64,000 nt of DNA from HXMU1420-13 sp965229525 (GTDB lineage Bacteria > Bacteroidota > Rhodothermia > Balneolales > Balneolaceae): NCBI GenBank assembly GCA_965229525.1, contig OZ245886.1, forward strand, positions 558,001 through 622,000, read 5' to 3'. The notes under the pieces were generated by a model. The model saw only the letters and a list, made by a program, of their open reading frames with translations, was not told the DNA's origin and did no database searches. The translations under genes were made by a program, and so were the position numbers. Shown here piece by piece: positions 1 to 9,872 of the stretch (position 1 is the first letter of the stretch; each line of letters starts with the position of its first letter).

Positions 1-51
1 AGGAGTATATAGCATCTAGTTTGAGTGAAATTCAAATTCACAACTAAAAAA

Positions 52-1182
52 ATGCATAGACCACTTAAAATTACTTACCTCCTTTTTTTGACACTTTTTA
101 CACCAGCTTTTCTCTCAAGCTGTGATACCCAAAATGAACCCGAGTTAACCTTAGAGGAAACCATTCAAGGGTATGTTGAAAATAATTTTGATGATGATGA
201 AGCTGGTATCGGTGTTCGTCTGATTCAATCAGGACAACCTCATATAACCTACAGTAAAGGCTTGGCTCGAATTGATCAGCAAATTTCAATTGATGAAAAC
301 ACACAATTCAGGACTGGTTCTATTTCAAAACCAATTACTGCATTAGCAATCTTAAAACTTGTACAAGAGGACAAACTAAATCTTTCTGATACTATTAATG
401 AATATTTATCACCCCTTCCTTCTAGTTATGAGAATATCACTATTGAACATTTATTAACCCATACCTCAGGTATTTTAGATTATATAACCGACAATAGTAA
501 CGTACTGGCTTTAGACAACTTAACTACTTCCCAAGTTCTCGAACTATTTGATTCTGTAGGATTGGCGAATCTAAATTTCACTCCCGGATCTAAAGGGGAA
601 TACTCAAATACAGGGTACGTCTTGTTGGCATTAATAATTGAAAAGATTACGAATACATCATTCCCACAATACATAAAACAAGTGATTTTTGATCCTTTAC
701 AAATGACTAATTCATTTGTCATTTCTGAAAATGCTCACCTTGGGGATTTTGGCGAAAACTATGCCCTTTCTTATGGAATCAGTCTCAAAGTGCTTGGATT
801 TAATTCTCTAATCTATGGAGCAAGTGGAGTTGTAAGTACCATTAATGATCTCACTTTATTTACTGAAGCATTAATCAATCATCAAATTGTAAACAAAGAA
901 ACATTAGATCTAATGACGACAACTCATTCATCGATCGAAGCAATGTCTGATTATGGATATGGTTGGTTAACAAGTACGGGTAACTACTGGCATTCGGGCA
1001 AACATACCGGCCCAAACGATTACTTTCATTCAGGTGGGTTTGATGGCTATAAAACGCTGCTTTACATAAATCCTGATATGGATTACCAGGTAATTATTCT
1101 CACAAATAATGGCGTTACAAGTGAAAGACATATGTGGCGATTACAAACTACAATCAGAAATTACATAAATGGAGAAAGGTAA
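52..1182 (+). CDS. Serine beta-lactamase-like lipoprotein (class C / DD-peptidase fold)
   Basis: Predicted serine hydrolase of the beta-lactamase class C/penicillin-binding-protein-like family. Counting from a GTG at 25, the catalytic SxxK is S99-I-S-K102, the YxN motif is Y193-S-N195 and the third motif is H335-S-G-G. The HSGG form, in place of KTG, is common in the esterase/DD-peptidase members of the family. A hydrophobic N-terminus ends in a lipobox (FLSSC), so the protein is probably a lipoprotein facing the periplasm. I prefer the ATG at 52, preceded by an A-rich stretch, because it gives a normal signal peptide; the in-frame GTG at 25 adds nine residues. Substrate is unknown: peptidoglycan peptide, ester or beta-lactam are all possible. 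The next gene follows immediately, so co-transcription is likely. Confidence 0.85.
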   Translation: MHRPLKITYLLFLTLFTPAFLSSCDTQNEPELTLEETIQGYVENNFDDDEAGIGVRLIQSGQPHITYSKGLARIDQQISIDENTQFRTGSISKPITALAILKLVQEDKLNLSDTINEYLSPLPSSYENITIEHLLTHTSGILDYITDNSNVLALDNLTTSQVLELFDSVGLANLNFTPGSKGEYSNTGYVLLALIIEKITNTSFPQYIKQVIFDPLQMTNSFVISENAHLGDFGENYALSYGISLKVLGFNSLIYGASGVVSTINDLTLFTEALINHQIVNKETLDLMTTTHSSIEAMSDYGYGWLTSTGNYWHSGKHTGPNDYFHSGGFDGYKTLLYINPDMDYQVIILTNNGVTSERHMWRLQTTIRNYINGER

Positions 1183-1184
1183 AA

Positions 1185-2048
1185 TTGAAGCCGATATATA
1201 AATCACGTACTGCGGAATCCAAAATAATGGAGCTGTATGACCAGAAACTTCAAAGTCTACAGATTGAATATCAGGAAATTGATATTGAGACAACATTTGG
1301 GAGGACCAGGGTTATTAATACAGGAAATGAAAGAGGTAAAAAAATCGTGCTTTTTCATGGATTTAATGCAGGAGCTCCAACCACATTAGAGGTTATAAAA
1401 CCATTACTTGAGACATTTCACTTTTTTGCCATTGATACCATTGGGCAAACCACAAAAAGTGCCCCAACGCGATTAAACTCAAAGAATAAGGAGTATGCAA
1501 TTTGGGCTTCCGAAGTTCTAGAGGGATTAAAAATCGAAGAAGCACAATGTATAGGGATATCTTATGGAGCATATATCCTGCAAAAACTAATTCAGTATGA
1601 TCATTCAAGAATAAGTAGCTGTACGTTTGTTGTGCCGAGTGGGATTGTATCAGGGAATCTGTGGGAAAGCACAAAAAAACTAACCTACCCGTTGTTGAAA
1701 TGGAAAGTCACGAGTAAAGAAGACGATTTAAAACATTTCCTCAGCGCGTTTGCTCCCATCGAAGAAAAATCTACCTACGATTTATTATATCTCATTATGA
1801 ATGGAACCTATTTAGATACTTCTATTCCAAAGCTGCTTAAAAAGAAAAGTGTAATTTATTTCACGAAACCTGTGTATGTAATTGCAGCATCACATGATAT
1901 TTACTTCCCCGGCAAACAAGTTATCGAAAGAGCTAAAGTTCTCTTCCCTAATTTCCAGGGGGCACATTTGCTAAAAAACTCAAAGCATATGCCCTCTTCA
2001 GTTTATCACGCTGAAATTCAATCCAAAATTTATGAGTGGTTGATATAA
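1185..2048 (+). CDS. Alpha/beta-fold hydrolase
   Basis: Alpha/beta hydrolase of unknown substrate. The oxyanion-hole motif HGFNAG, the nucleophile elbow GISYGA (Ser), an acid region near HDIYFPG and a C-terminal SKHMP histidine give a complete catalytic triad. There is no signal peptide, so it is probably cytoplasmic. The frame is open from a GTG at 1134, which would overlap the upstream gene by 49 bases. A TTG at 1185 sits just after a good GGAGAAAGG ribosome-binding site and is the more likely start; an ATG at 1227 is another option. The stop overlaps the next start (TAATG), so this gene, the lipoprotein before it and the acetyltransferase after it probably form one operon. Family assignment is firm, function is not. 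Confidence 0.8.
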   Translation: MKPIYKSRTAESKIMELYDQKLQSLQIEYQEIDIETTFGRTRVINTGNERGKKIVLFHGFNAGAPTTLEVIKPLLETFHFFAIDTIGQTTKSAPTRLNSKNKEYAIWASEVLEGLKIEEAQCIGISYGAYILQKLIQYDHSRISSCTFVVPSGIVSGNLWESTKKLTYPLLKWKVTSKEDDLKHFLSAFAPIEEKSTYDLLYLIMNGTYLDTSIPKLLKKKSVIYFTKPVYVIAASHDIYFPGKQVIERAKVLFPNFQGAHLLKNSKHMPSSVYHAEIQSKIYEWLI

Positions 2049-2491
2049 TGATACGAAAATACAAAGAGTCAGAAATTCCTGAGCTAATAATCATCTGGGA
2101 ACATGCAATTAGAGAGGCACATTCTTTCCTCTCTGATGAGTTTAATCAAATGGTTAAAAAAGCAATGACTGATACCTACCTTCCAAACTCGGATACATGG
2201 GTATTCGTTTACAATGATGCCATTATAGGTTTCATTTCAATGATTAATAATGAAATTGGAGGGCTGTTTGTAGCACCGGCATATCAATCGATTGGAGTGG
2301 GTACGAAACTGGTTAATTTTGTTAATCAAAAACATCCAATATTGGAAGTAGAAGTCTTTGATTTGAATATTCTTGGGAAGGCGTTTTATACGAAAAATAA
2401 ATTCCAGATTATTAGGAAGTACTATCATGAACCTAGTGGGCAAGAAGTACTCTTTCTTAGAAGGGCAAATGCAAAGAGGGCAGATTTTTAA
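2048..2491 (+). CDS. GNAT-family N-acetyltransferase (YjaB-like)
   Basis: Small acetyl-CoA-dependent N-acetyltransferase of the GNAT fold. The N-terminus (IRKY...ELI.IWE.A...AHSFL) resembles the E. coli YjaB type. The acetyl-CoA-binding motif A is seen as GGLFVAPAYQSIGVGTKLV, with the Q/R-x-x-G-x-G/A signature as QSIGVG. The C-terminal AFYTKNKF segment is also typical of the fold. The ATG at 2048 overlaps the stop of the upstream hydrolase by one base, implying translational coupling. The acceptor substrate cannot be predicted; it could be a small amine or a protein N-terminus. Confidence 0.85.
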   Translation: MIRKYKESEIPELIIIWEHAIREAHSFLSDEFNQMVKKAMTDTYLPNSDTWVFVYNDAIIGFISMINNEIGGLFVAPAYQSIGVGTKLVNFVNQKHPILEVEVFDLNILGKAFYTKNKFQIIRKYYHEPSGQEVLFLRRANAKRADF

Positions 2492-2579
2492 GTTTTAATT
2501 GCAAAATCACCCGGTCGCATTATTACACTCTTTTTATGGATATTGATCGTAGACACATGAGAAATCTGTCGGGAATAAT

Positions 2580-3032
2580 ATGAAATCAATCTTCACAGAA
2601 ATCACCATCAACGCTTCAACTGAAATAGTATGGAAGGTTTTAATGGATTTCGAGAGCTACCCATCCTGGAATCCATTTGTAACCCGAATTGAAGGCGATC
2701 CCGTAGTCGAACAAAAACTTTCAATAACAGTAAGCCCAAAAGGGAAAAAACCTATGGATTTCTCCCCAACTGTTCTTGTAAATGAAAAAGAAATTGAATT
2801 CAGATGGGTTGGTCAGCTTTTAATGAATGGTATATTTGACGGCGAGCATTACTTTCAATTAGAAGTCATCGATGAAAACACAACACGTTTTGTACACGGT
2901 GAAAATTTCTCGGGGCTTTTGGCTCGACTTATATTCGGAATACTTGAAGAAAGCACAACCAAAGGATTTACCGCTATGAATGAAGCCATCAAAGCCAGAG
3001 CTGAACAACAAGTAAACGTCCTTCTTAAATGA
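2580..3032 (+). CDS. SRPBCC-family (START/polyketide-cyclase-like) protein
   Basis: A 150-residue protein with the SRPBCC helix-grip fold used to bind hydrophobic ligands. Supporting features are the opening strand EITINASTEIVWKVLMDFESYPSWNPF, a classic SRPBCC signature with its W-x-x-L and SYPSWNP elements, and the long C-terminal helix (LEESTTKGFTAMNEAIKARAE). No catalytic residues can be assigned. It is 88 bases downstream of the acetyltransferase and may belong to the same transcript or have its own promoter. Ligand and role are unknown. Confidence 0.75.
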   Translation: MKSIFTEITINASTEIVWKVLMDFESYPSWNPFVTRIEGDPVVEQKLSITVSPKGKKPMDFSPTVLVNEKEIEFRWVGQLLMNGIFDGEHYFQLEVIDENTTRFVHGENFSGLLARLIFGILEESTTKGFTAMNEAIKARAEQQVNVLLK

Positions 3033-3202
3033 AGTCGTTATTCGAATTAAAAACCTTCAACTACTTTATTAAATAAGTGAATAGATTTAAGTCATTCCTT
3101 TAAAGATAGGAAACCTGAATCATATAGAATCCAAATTGTATTATAAATCCAGATTCCAGTTATGCGGGTATGACAAAGTTTGGAGATAAAATTGTTACGA
3201 GT

Positions 3203-5101
3203 CTAAATAGTTTTTCCGGTTTTAATCGCTTCCACCACACTTGGATCAAGCAGTGTTGAAACATCCCCCACATTTTCTAAATCATTGGCTGCCACTTTTC
3301 TCAAAATCCGCCGCATGATTTTACCAGATCGTGTTTTTGGAAGTCCGGGTACAATCTGAATTTTATCCGGCTTGGCTATTGGTCCGATAATCTTCACAAC
3401 CAAGTCTAGCAATTCTTTCTTGAATGCTGAGGTATCTGTGATTCCTTCCTCACAAATCATGAAGGCATACACCCCTTGCCCCTTAATATCATGTGGATAT
3501 CCAACCACGGCAGTTTCTACTACTCTCGGATGTTCATCCAGGGCATTTTCAATTTCCGCAGTTCCAAGTCGGTGACCGGAAACATTCAATACATCGTCTA
3601 CCCGACCGGTAATTCGGTAATAGCCATCTTCATCGCGGCGGCAGCCATCACCCGTAAAATAATATCCTTTATAGGTGGATAAATAGGTTTGCTTGTATCG
3701 CTCATGATCGCCATACACCGTTCGAGCTATGGATGGCCAAGGATGCTTGATGCACAAATTCCCTTCCACGGCATTCCCTTCAATTTCATTACCATTTTCA
3801 TCCATCAACACAGGGAAAATTCCTGGTAATGGTAGCGTTGCAAAGCCTGGTTTTGTAGGGGTGATTCCAGCTAATGGTGAAATCATAATTCCACCCGTTT
3901 CCGTCTGCCACCAGGTATCCACAATGGAGCATTTCCCGCCTCCTATATGGGTATGATACCAGTGCCAGGCTTCCTCATTTATTGGTTCACCAACAGAGCC
4001 AAGTACTTTCAGTGAACTCATGTCGTACTTTTTCACAAAATCGAGATCAAAACTCATTAGGGCTCGTATTGCCGTTGGAGCCGTGTAAAAATGGGTGACT
4101 TTATACTTCTCCACGACTTCCCAGAATCGACCTGCATCCGGATAAGTCGGCGTTCCCTCAAAGATTATTCCGGTTGTACCGGTAAATAAAGGTCCATAAA
4201 TGATGTAGCTATGACCAGTAATCCAGCCGGCATCCGCCGTACACCAATACACATCGTCTGCTCCAACCTGGAATACATTCCGGAAAGAATAGCTTGTATA
4301 AACCATGTATCCACCACAGGTATGAACTACTCCTTTTGGTTTACCGGTTGATCCTGATGTGTACAATATGAAAAGTGGATCTTCGGCATCCATCTCTACA
4401 GCTTCATGTTCTTTGGATGCATTTCGAATCAGATTATGCCACCAGCGATCACGCCCTTCCACCCAATTGATTTCACGGTTTGTACGCTGACAAACAATCA
4501 CGCTTTCAACAGAAGGGGAAGTTTTTAACGCTTCATCCGAAATATCTTTGAGAGGAACGTGCTTATCACCGCGACGAAGTCCGTCGTTTGTGATTAACAT
4601 CTTAGCTTCGCAATCATTGATACGTTCTGAAAGAGACTGCGCTGAAAATCCCGCAAAAACGATGGAGTGTACCGCACCAATTCGAGCACATGCTAATGCA
4701 GATATCACCAATTCAGGGGTCATCGCCATATAAATACAAACCCTGTCCCCTTTTTTGATTCCCTTACTTTCTAACACATTCGCGAATCGACAGACATCCT
4801 CATGCAGCTGCTTATAAGTTATTGTTCTTCGGAAAGAATCAGGGTGATTGGGCTCAAAAATGAAGGCTGTTTTATTTCCGATGGTATTTAAATGCCTATC
4901 AAGTGCATTTTCGGTGATGTTCAGCTTACCCCCCACAAACCACTTAATATCCGCAGTTGCAAATCCACCGGTTTGAACTTCATCCCATCGTTTGCGCCAA
5001 TAAAATGTTCCCGCTTCATGATCCCAAAATTCCAGTCTTTCTTTTTCGCTGGCTTCGAAATTTTCATGATATTGATTGAACGATTTTATATTCAGCCACA
5101 T
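3203..5101 (-). CDS. acs: Acetyl-CoA synthetase (AMP-forming)
   Basis: Converts acetate, ATP and CoA to acetyl-CoA, AMP and pyrophosphate in the cytoplasm, feeding acetate into central metabolism. The 632 residues are close to the usual 640-650. Visible are the P-loop-like YTSGSTGKPKG motif beginning at Y247, the acetate-pocket WWQTETGG motif, the hinge region YRITGRVDDVLNVSGHRLGTAEIE and the C-terminal PKTRSGKIMRR. That last motif contains the catalytic lysine (K594 here) that is reversibly acetylated in well-studied Acs enzymes. The ATG start gives the conserved FNQYHENFEAS... N-terminus. It is a single-gene unit, divergent from the helicase gene. Confidence 0.97.
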   Translation of the reverse strand: MWLNIKSFNQYHENFEASEKERLEFWDHEAGTFYWRKRWDEVQTGGFATADIKWFVGGKLNITENALDRHLNTIGNKTAFIFEPNHPDSFRRTITYKQLHEDVCRFANVLESKGIKKGDRVCIYMAMTPELVISALACARIGAVHSIVFAGFSAQSLSERINDCEAKMLITNDGLRRGDKHVPLKDISDEALKTSPSVESVIVCQRTNREINWVEGRDRWWHNLIRNASKEHEAVEMDAEDPLFILYTSGSTGKPKGVVHTCGGYMVYTSYSFRNVFQVGADDVYWCTADAGWITGHSYIIYGPLFTGTTGIIFEGTPTYPDAGRFWEVVEKYKVTHFYTAPTAIRALMSFDLDFVKKYDMSSLKVLGSVGEPINEEAWHWYHTHIGGGKCSIVDTWWQTETGGIMISPLAGITPTKPGFATLPLPGIFPVLMDENGNEIEGNAVEGNLCIKHPWPSIARTVYGDHERYKQTYLSTYKGYYFTGDGCRRDEDGYYRITGRVDDVLNVSGHRLGTAEIENALDEHPRVVETAVVGYPHDIKGQGVYAFMICEEGITDTSAFKKELLDLVVKIIGPIAKPDKIQIVPGLPKTRSGKIMRRILRKVAANDLENVGDVSTLLDPSVVEAIKTGKTI

Positions 5102-5222
5102 TTTTCTACTTACTTAATTGATTGGTTAGGTGGGTCGATATTGAGCTTTTTTGATCGCATAAGCAAGGAAGAATCCTATCATCTTTCATCAAAAAATAAA
5201 TTAAACAGATACATTCTAGCTA

Positions 5223-7688
5223 TTGAATTCTAAAGGTTGGGATATCATAGAAAACTGGTTCAACTCCAAAGATTGGGAAGCATTTGCATTCCAAAAAGAC
5301 GTTTGGTCATCATTTATTGCCGGAAAAAATGGGTTACTTAATGCGCCGACCGGTTCTGGCAAGACGTTTGCTCTTTGGATGCCTACTCTTATTAAATGGA
5401 TCGATGATCATCCCAATGATTATCAAAAATTAGAAAATAATGGGCTTCAACTACTTTGGATCACTCCTCTTCGAGCTTTAGCAAAAGATATTCAGTCTGC
5501 CCTGCAAACTTCATTAGATGAATTAGGAATACCCTGGGTAGTCGGAAGGCGTACTGGCGATGTTTCTACATCCGTCAAGCAGAAGCAAAACAGAAAAATG
5601 CCGGAAGTGCTCATCACCACGCCAGAAAGTGTGCATGTGTTGATGGCACAGAAAAACTACGCCCGCCATTTCAAAAAATTGAATACTGTTGTTGTTGATG
5701 AATGGCATGAATTATTGGGATCAAAACGTGGCATTCAAACGGAACTTGCACTGTCTCGTTTAAAAGGATTAAGAAACAAACTTCAGGTCTGGGGGATTTC
5801 GGCCACAATCGGTAATCTGGATCAGGCACTAGAAGTGTTACTTGGTGATGATCATCAGAATGAACATTCAACGATTATAAGAGCAAACATCAAAAAGGAA
5901 ATGAAAGTCACCTCTGTTCTTCCCGATGATGTTGAAACTTTCCCATGGTCAGGACATTTGGGACTAAATTTGCTAAATAAGATCACACCAATAATTGATG
6001 CTCATACTTCGACATTGGTATTTACAAATACTCGAGGTCAGGCAGAAATGTGGTTCCAAAAAATACTGGAAGCTCGGCCGGATTATGCAGGACAAATTGC
6101 CCTTCATCATGGTTCACTGGATCGGGAAGTTCGAAATTGGGTGGAACAGGCCTTGCATGAAGGAATTCTCAAGGCTGTTGTATGCACGTCAAGTTTAGAT
6201 TTAGGGGTCGATTTTCGACCAGTTGATACCGTAATACAGATTGGAAGTCCAAAGGGGGTAGCACGATTCATGCAACGAGCTGGCCGAAGTGGGCATCGCC
6301 CTGGGGCGGTAAGTTCTATTTTCTTTATACCAACACATGCATTGGAATTAATAGAAGCTGCTGCCTTAAAAAATGCGATAGACGAATCTGAAATGGAAAG
6401 TCGAGAACCCATTCTAAAGCCAATTGATGTATTAGTGCAGTATCTGGTTACCTTAGGTGTCTCCGACGGTTTTTATCCGGATGAAATTCTTCCTGAAATT
6501 AGAAAAACATTTGCCTATCAAACTTTGCAGGATGATGAGTGGGACTGGGTTTTGACCTTCATCACCACAGGTGGAAGATCGCTTGGTAAATATCCTGAGT
6601 ATTCAAAAGTCATCATTGATGAAGATGGGATATATAAAGTTATAGATCGAAAAATTGCGCGACGGCATCGCATGAGTATTGGGACAATTAGTTCTGATTC
6701 GATGATGAGAGTTAAATATTTAACTGGAGGAAACCTTGGAAATATCGAAGAAACTTTTATCGCCAGTCTTAATATCGGTGACAAATTCTGGTTTGCAGGC
6801 AGAAATCTGGAATTAGTTCAACTCAAAGAAATGGTGGCATTTGTACGCCGAGCTAAAGGCACGAAATCGAAAGTTCCCAGCTGGCAGGGAGGTCGGATGT
6901 CTTTGTCCTCGAACATGTCTAAAATTCTACGCCGTACGATGCAAGACGCCATTGCAGGTGATACTGGAATGATTGAATTAGAAACTATATCACCAATTCT
7001 AGACGTTCAAAAAACATGGTCAATTTTGCCAAATGAAAATCAGTTTTTGATTGAAAAAAGTTATTCGCGGGAAGGCTGTCACGTCTTTTTCTTTCCATTT
7101 GAAGGAAGATATGTGCATGAAGGAATGTCGGCACTGTTAGCTTATCGAATCTCCAAAATGCAGCCCATTAGTTTTTCTATCGCAATGAATGACTATGGCT
7201 TCGAACTACTGTCAGACCAGGATATACCAATTGAAAGGGCACTGGAAAACAATGTTTTATCTCCGGATAACTTATTGGAAGATATCAGTGCTAGTATGAA
7301 TGACAGTGAGCTTGCAAAACGAAAATTTTGGGAAATTGGACAGGTTGCAGGTCTTGTTTTTCATGGATTCCCAGGCGAACAACGAAAAACCAAACATCTA
7401 AGGATGTCAACAAGCTTAATGTTTGATGTATTCACAGAATATGAGCCCGGGCATCTCCTCATCCAGCAGGCTTTTGATGAAGTTATGTTCTTTCAATTGG
7501 ATGAAATTCGCCTTCGAAAAGTTTTAATGAAGATTCAGAATCAGGAGATTGTACTTAACCACACAGAACGTTTTACTCCTTATGCATTTCCTATCTTTGT
7601 AGATAGATTACGCGGAAAATTAACTTCTGAAAAATTGATCGATCGTGTAAGAAAAATGCAAAGTCAGTTAGAAAAGCATTTAAAGTGA
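5223..7688 (+). CDS. Ligase-associated DNA damage response DEXH-box helicase (Lhr-like)
   Basis: Superfamily 2 helicase of the short Lhr class that accompanies an ATP-dependent ligase, an MBL exonuclease and a metallophosphoesterase in bacterial repair clusters. Walker A is APTGSGKT (A41-T48), the DEXH box is DEWH (159-162), motif III is SATIG, and motif VI is QRAGRSGHRPG. After the two RecA-like domains come the winged-helix and Lhr-core regions, and the 821-residue length is typical. The start is a TTG; the first residues (GWDIIENWFNSKDWEAFAFQKDVW) align with the family's start, so a later ATG would cut the domain. The stop overlaps the next gene (GTGA), so helicase and phosphoesterase are translationally coupled. 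The partner exonuclease and ligase are about 15 kb away at 22.6-25.4 kb. Confidence 0.93.
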   Translation: MNSKGWDIIENWFNSKDWEAFAFQKDVWSSFIAGKNGLLNAPTGSGKTFALWMPTLIKWIDDHPNDYQKLENNGLQLLWITPLRALAKDIQSALQTSLDELGIPWVVGRRTGDVSTSVKQKQNRKMPEVLITTPESVHVLMAQKNYARHFKKLNTVVVDEWHELLGSKRGIQTELALSRLKGLRNKLQVWGISATIGNLDQALEVLLGDDHQNEHSTIIRANIKKEMKVTSVLPDDVETFPWSGHLGLNLLNKITPIIDAHTSTLVFTNTRGQAEMWFQKILEARPDYAGQIALHHGSLDREVRNWVEQALHEGILKAVVCTSSLDLGVDFRPVDTVIQIGSPKGVARFMQRAGRSGHRPGAVSSIFFIPTHALELIEAAALKNAIDESEMESREPILKPIDVLVQYLVTLGVSDGFYPDEILPEIRKTFAYQTLQDDEWDWVLTFITTGGRSLGKYPEYSKVIIDEDGIYKVIDRKIARRHRMSIGTISSDSMMRVKYLTGGNLGNIEETFIASLNIGDKFWFAGRNLELVQLKEMVAFVRRAKGTKSKVPSWQGGRMSLSSNMSKILRRTMQDAIAGDTGMIELETISPILDVQKTWSILPNENQFLIEKSYSREGCHVFFFPFEGRYVHEGMSALLAYRISKMQPISFSIAMNDYGFELLSDQDIPIERALENNVLSPDNLLEDISASMNDSELAKRKFWEIGQVAGLVFHGFPGEQRKTKHLRMSTSLMFDVFTEYEPGHLLIQQAFDEVMFFQLDEIRLRKVLMKIQNQEIVLNHTERFTPYAFPIFVDRLRGKLTSEKLIDRVRKMQSQLEKHLK

Positions 7689-8344
7689 AAGAGCAAACTT
7701 ATCAAGAAATCGAAATTGAAGGAAATCAGTGTTTACTATTACCTGAAAAAGCTTTGCTTTGGGTTAATGAGGGTGGTCTGATAATTTCTGATGTTCATTT
7801 GGGAAAAGCTGGACATTTTAGAAAAAATGGAATTGCACTTCCTCAAACTTCAAACGATGAAAACCTACGTGTAATCGATACACTGATCGAAAAATGGAAT
7901 CCTAAATGGATCCTATTTTTAGGAGATTTATTTCATAGTGAAAAAAATGATGAATGGAATTCATTTAAAGTATGGGTGAAGTCCCATTCAACTATTAAAT
8001 TTTATCTTGTAATGGGAAACCATGAACTGTATCCAGAAAGTGAGTATAAATTGATGGGGATTGAATGCATGAATCTGTTAGATGCATCACCTTTTTTATT
8101 TGTTCATGATGAAATAGATGCTGCTGATATTGAAAACCGTTTTGTCATTTCCGGACATGTTCATCCCTCCATCAGGTTGAAAGGAAAAGGTCGGCAAAGC
8201 CTGCGAATACCATGTTTTTATTTTGAAGAACGAAAAGCTATTCTCCCTGCTTTTGGCACATTGACCGGCACACATAATGTTAAAGCACTAAAAAAGTCCA
8301 AAATTTATGGCGTACTTGATAACCAGATCCTTCAAATTATTTAG
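7685..8344 (+). CDS. pdeM: Ligase-associated DNA damage response endonuclease/phosphoesterase PdeM
   Basis: Calcineurin-like metallophosphoesterase of the kind found with Lhr helicase, exonuclease and ligase (PdeM/MPE family; characterised members are Mn-dependent single-strand DNA endonucleases). The di-metal motifs are all present: D36-x-H38 (SDVHLGKAGHF), GD81 (LGDLFHSEKN), N112-H113 (GNHE) and H158-x-H160 (SGHVHPS). The signature DVHLGKAGHFRKNGIALP distinguishes this family from generic phosphoesterases. The start is GTG, overlapping the helicase stop by four bases. It presumably acts with the helicase on damaged DNA. Confidence 0.92.
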   Translation: MKEQTYQEIEIEGNQCLLLPEKALLWVNEGGLIISDVHLGKAGHFRKNGIALPQTSNDENLRVIDTLIEKWNPKWILFLGDLFHSEKNDEWNSFKVWVKSHSTIKFYLVMGNHELYPESEYKLMGIECMNLLDASPFLFVHDEIDAADIENRFVISGHVHPSIRLKGKGRQSLRIPCFYFEERKAILPAFGTLTGTHNVKALKKSKIYGVLDNQILQII

Positions 8345-8346
8345 AG

Positions 8347-8961
8347 ATGTCTGAGATACGTTACATTAGAAATAAAACTCTACTCTTTGTAATTCTGGGG
8401 GTAATTTTTCTGTACTTCCCAAATTTGTTACACGCGCAATTCACTGATTTTGAGCCACAATATTACTATCAGCAATCACTAGCTATTCAAAAAACAGGAA
8501 TGATAGTACTTTCAGGCTGGGCGGGATTAAATATTTTAACAGGACTTGGAGGTAATTTTAGGTTTAAAAACGAGTCAAAATATTTCTTTCAAATGAATGC
8601 TGCCTGGAATGTCGTAAATCTTGGAATCGCAGCATTTGGATTTGCTGGAATTGCTAACGCTGTACTTGATGTTGAATCGGATTATATGCTCCAGGAGCTT
8701 AAGAAATTCGATCGAATACTATTAATAAATGCTGGTTTAGATATTCTTTATATAGCCACCGGTTCACTTTTGCTTAAAAAAGGATTAAACGAGAATAAAT
8801 CAAGATTTATAGGTTATGGAAGGTCGTTAATGTTACAAGGTGGTTTTCTCTTCCTATTCGATTTGATTTTGTATTTTATTCATAGACCGCACACTAAATC
8901 ATTATATCAAATAACAGAAAAGATAAACATTACAACTACGGGCTTTTCAATAGCCTTTTAG
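8347..8961 (+). CDS. Hypothetical multi-pass membrane protein
   Basis: A 204-residue protein I do not recognise with certainty. The N-terminal hydrophobic stretch (TLLFVILGVIFLYFPNLLHAQ) resembles a signal peptide ending in HAQ. About four further hydrophobic segments follow (around residues 52-70, 90-110, 127-145 and 160-182). It starts two bases after the pdeM stop, so it probably shares that transcript, although nothing links it to DNA repair by sequence. Its stop directly abuts the stop of the convergent sigma-factor gene. No catalytic motif is visible. Confidence 0.6.
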   Translation: MSEIRYIRNKTLLFVILGVIFLYFPNLLHAQFTDFEPQYYYQQSLAIQKTGMIVLSGWAGLNILTGLGGNFRFKNESKYFFQMNAAWNVVNLGIAAFGFAGIANAVLDVESDYMLQELKKFDRILLINAGLDILYIATGSLLLKKGLNENKSRFIGYGRSLMLQGGFLFLFDLILYFIHRPHTKSLYQITEKINITTTGFSIAF

Positions 8962-9525
8962 TTATTCGTTGGATTTTCTTTTATAACAGTGATGAAGTCT
9001 GCTCAGAATCCTTGATTTTCTTGTCCTAACATTAGCGCCAGATAATCCAAATTTCTCCTGGGCTTCTTCTGTCGTTGCATCAGGTTTATCAATGAAATAT
9101 TCTATAAATGAACGCGACTTATCTTGGAGCTCATTTAAACACTCTTTTAGTATCCGTTGTCTCTCTTGGTCTAATAAGTTTTTAACCTGTTCTTCAGGTT
9201 CATATAAAGTATTTAAAGCTTCTTCTTCATACTTAAACTTATGTTCTCGCTTAGCATAGCGCAAATATTCATGTCTACAAGATTTGATGAGGTAACTAAA
9301 TATATACTTATTCTCTTTGATCTTATTTTTTCTGATTTGTTCAAACACATCAAGAAATGCTTGCTGTACACATTCTCGTGCGGCATTTCTTTCTGCATTC
9401 ATCACAACAACCAAATAGTCTTCAAGTCGAGGTAATATTTCATTAATCAATTCCCTCGATTTCCCATCATTGCCCTGCTGCAACGCCTCAACTAATTCTG
9501 AATAATCAACGCGAGTTTTTGTCAA
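8962..9525 (-). CDS. ECF-type RNA polymerase sigma factor
   Basis: Sigma-70 family extracytoplasmic-function sigma factor, 187 residues. Region 2 is seen in ARECVQQAFLDVFEQIRKN...FSYLIKSCRHEYLRYAKRE (core binding and -10 recognition). Region 4 is the C-terminal helix-turn-helix, ERQRILKECLNELQDKSRSFIEYFIDKPDATTEEAQEKFGLSGANVRTRKSRILSRL. The start codon is TTG; no earlier start is in frame. The gene is divergent from the exported-peptide array, separated by 347 bases carrying two copies of an ECF-like promoter motif. No classical zinc-binding anti-sigma gene is adjacent; the likely partner is the membrane TPR protein at 14031-14777. No copy of the motif was found reading into the sigma gene itself. 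Confidence 0.9.
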   Translation of the reverse strand: MTKTRVDYSELVEALQQGNDGKSRELINEILPRLEDYLVVVMNAERNAARECVQQAFLDVFEQIRKNKIKENKYIFSYLIKSCRHEYLRYAKREHKFKYEEEALNTLYEPEEQVKNLLDQERQRILKECLNELQDKSRSFIEYFIDKPDATTEEAQEKFGLSGANVRTRKSRILSRLHHCYKRKSNE

Positions 9526-9872
9526 AAGGTAAAATCAAAAATTTATGTTTAGAACTTCTCAAATCTAACGATAAATATAGTAGACATTAGATCAATATAG
9601 TAAGCAATCATTAGACATAGAACCCCTTTTTTTTACCTAAAAACAAAGGTCATGAGAGTTTAATTAGGGAACTCTAATTTTTTTTTGGAGGGAATATTAA
9701 AATTCCTTTAGGTTATTCGTGTAACAAAAAATAGATAATGAACTCTTATTCTTGACTAATACTATGTTATAAAAATGATATAAATAACCAATCATTTTTG
9801 TAACAATTAGACAACGAATTACTCTTAATCTGGACTCATAATATATCTTAAAATCAAAATATAATATTTACT
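9526..9872 (+). promoter_or_regulatory. Intergenic control region between sigma factor and peptide array, with two ECF-type promoter motifs
   Basis: This AT-rich 347-base gap separates the divergent sigma gene and the first peptide gene. It contains two direct copies of TGTAAC, a 17-base spacer and CTCTTA. Copy A has its -35 at 9720-9725 and -10 at 9743-9748; copy B has -35 at 9799-9804 and -10 at 9822-9827. The match extends slightly to TGTAACAA-N14-ACTCTTA(A/T)TC in both. Copy B would give a leader of about 40 bases before the ATG at 9873. An AAC-containing -35 with 16-17-base spacing is what ECF sigma factors generally recognise. Assignment to the neighbouring sigma factor is inference. 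Confidence 0.7.
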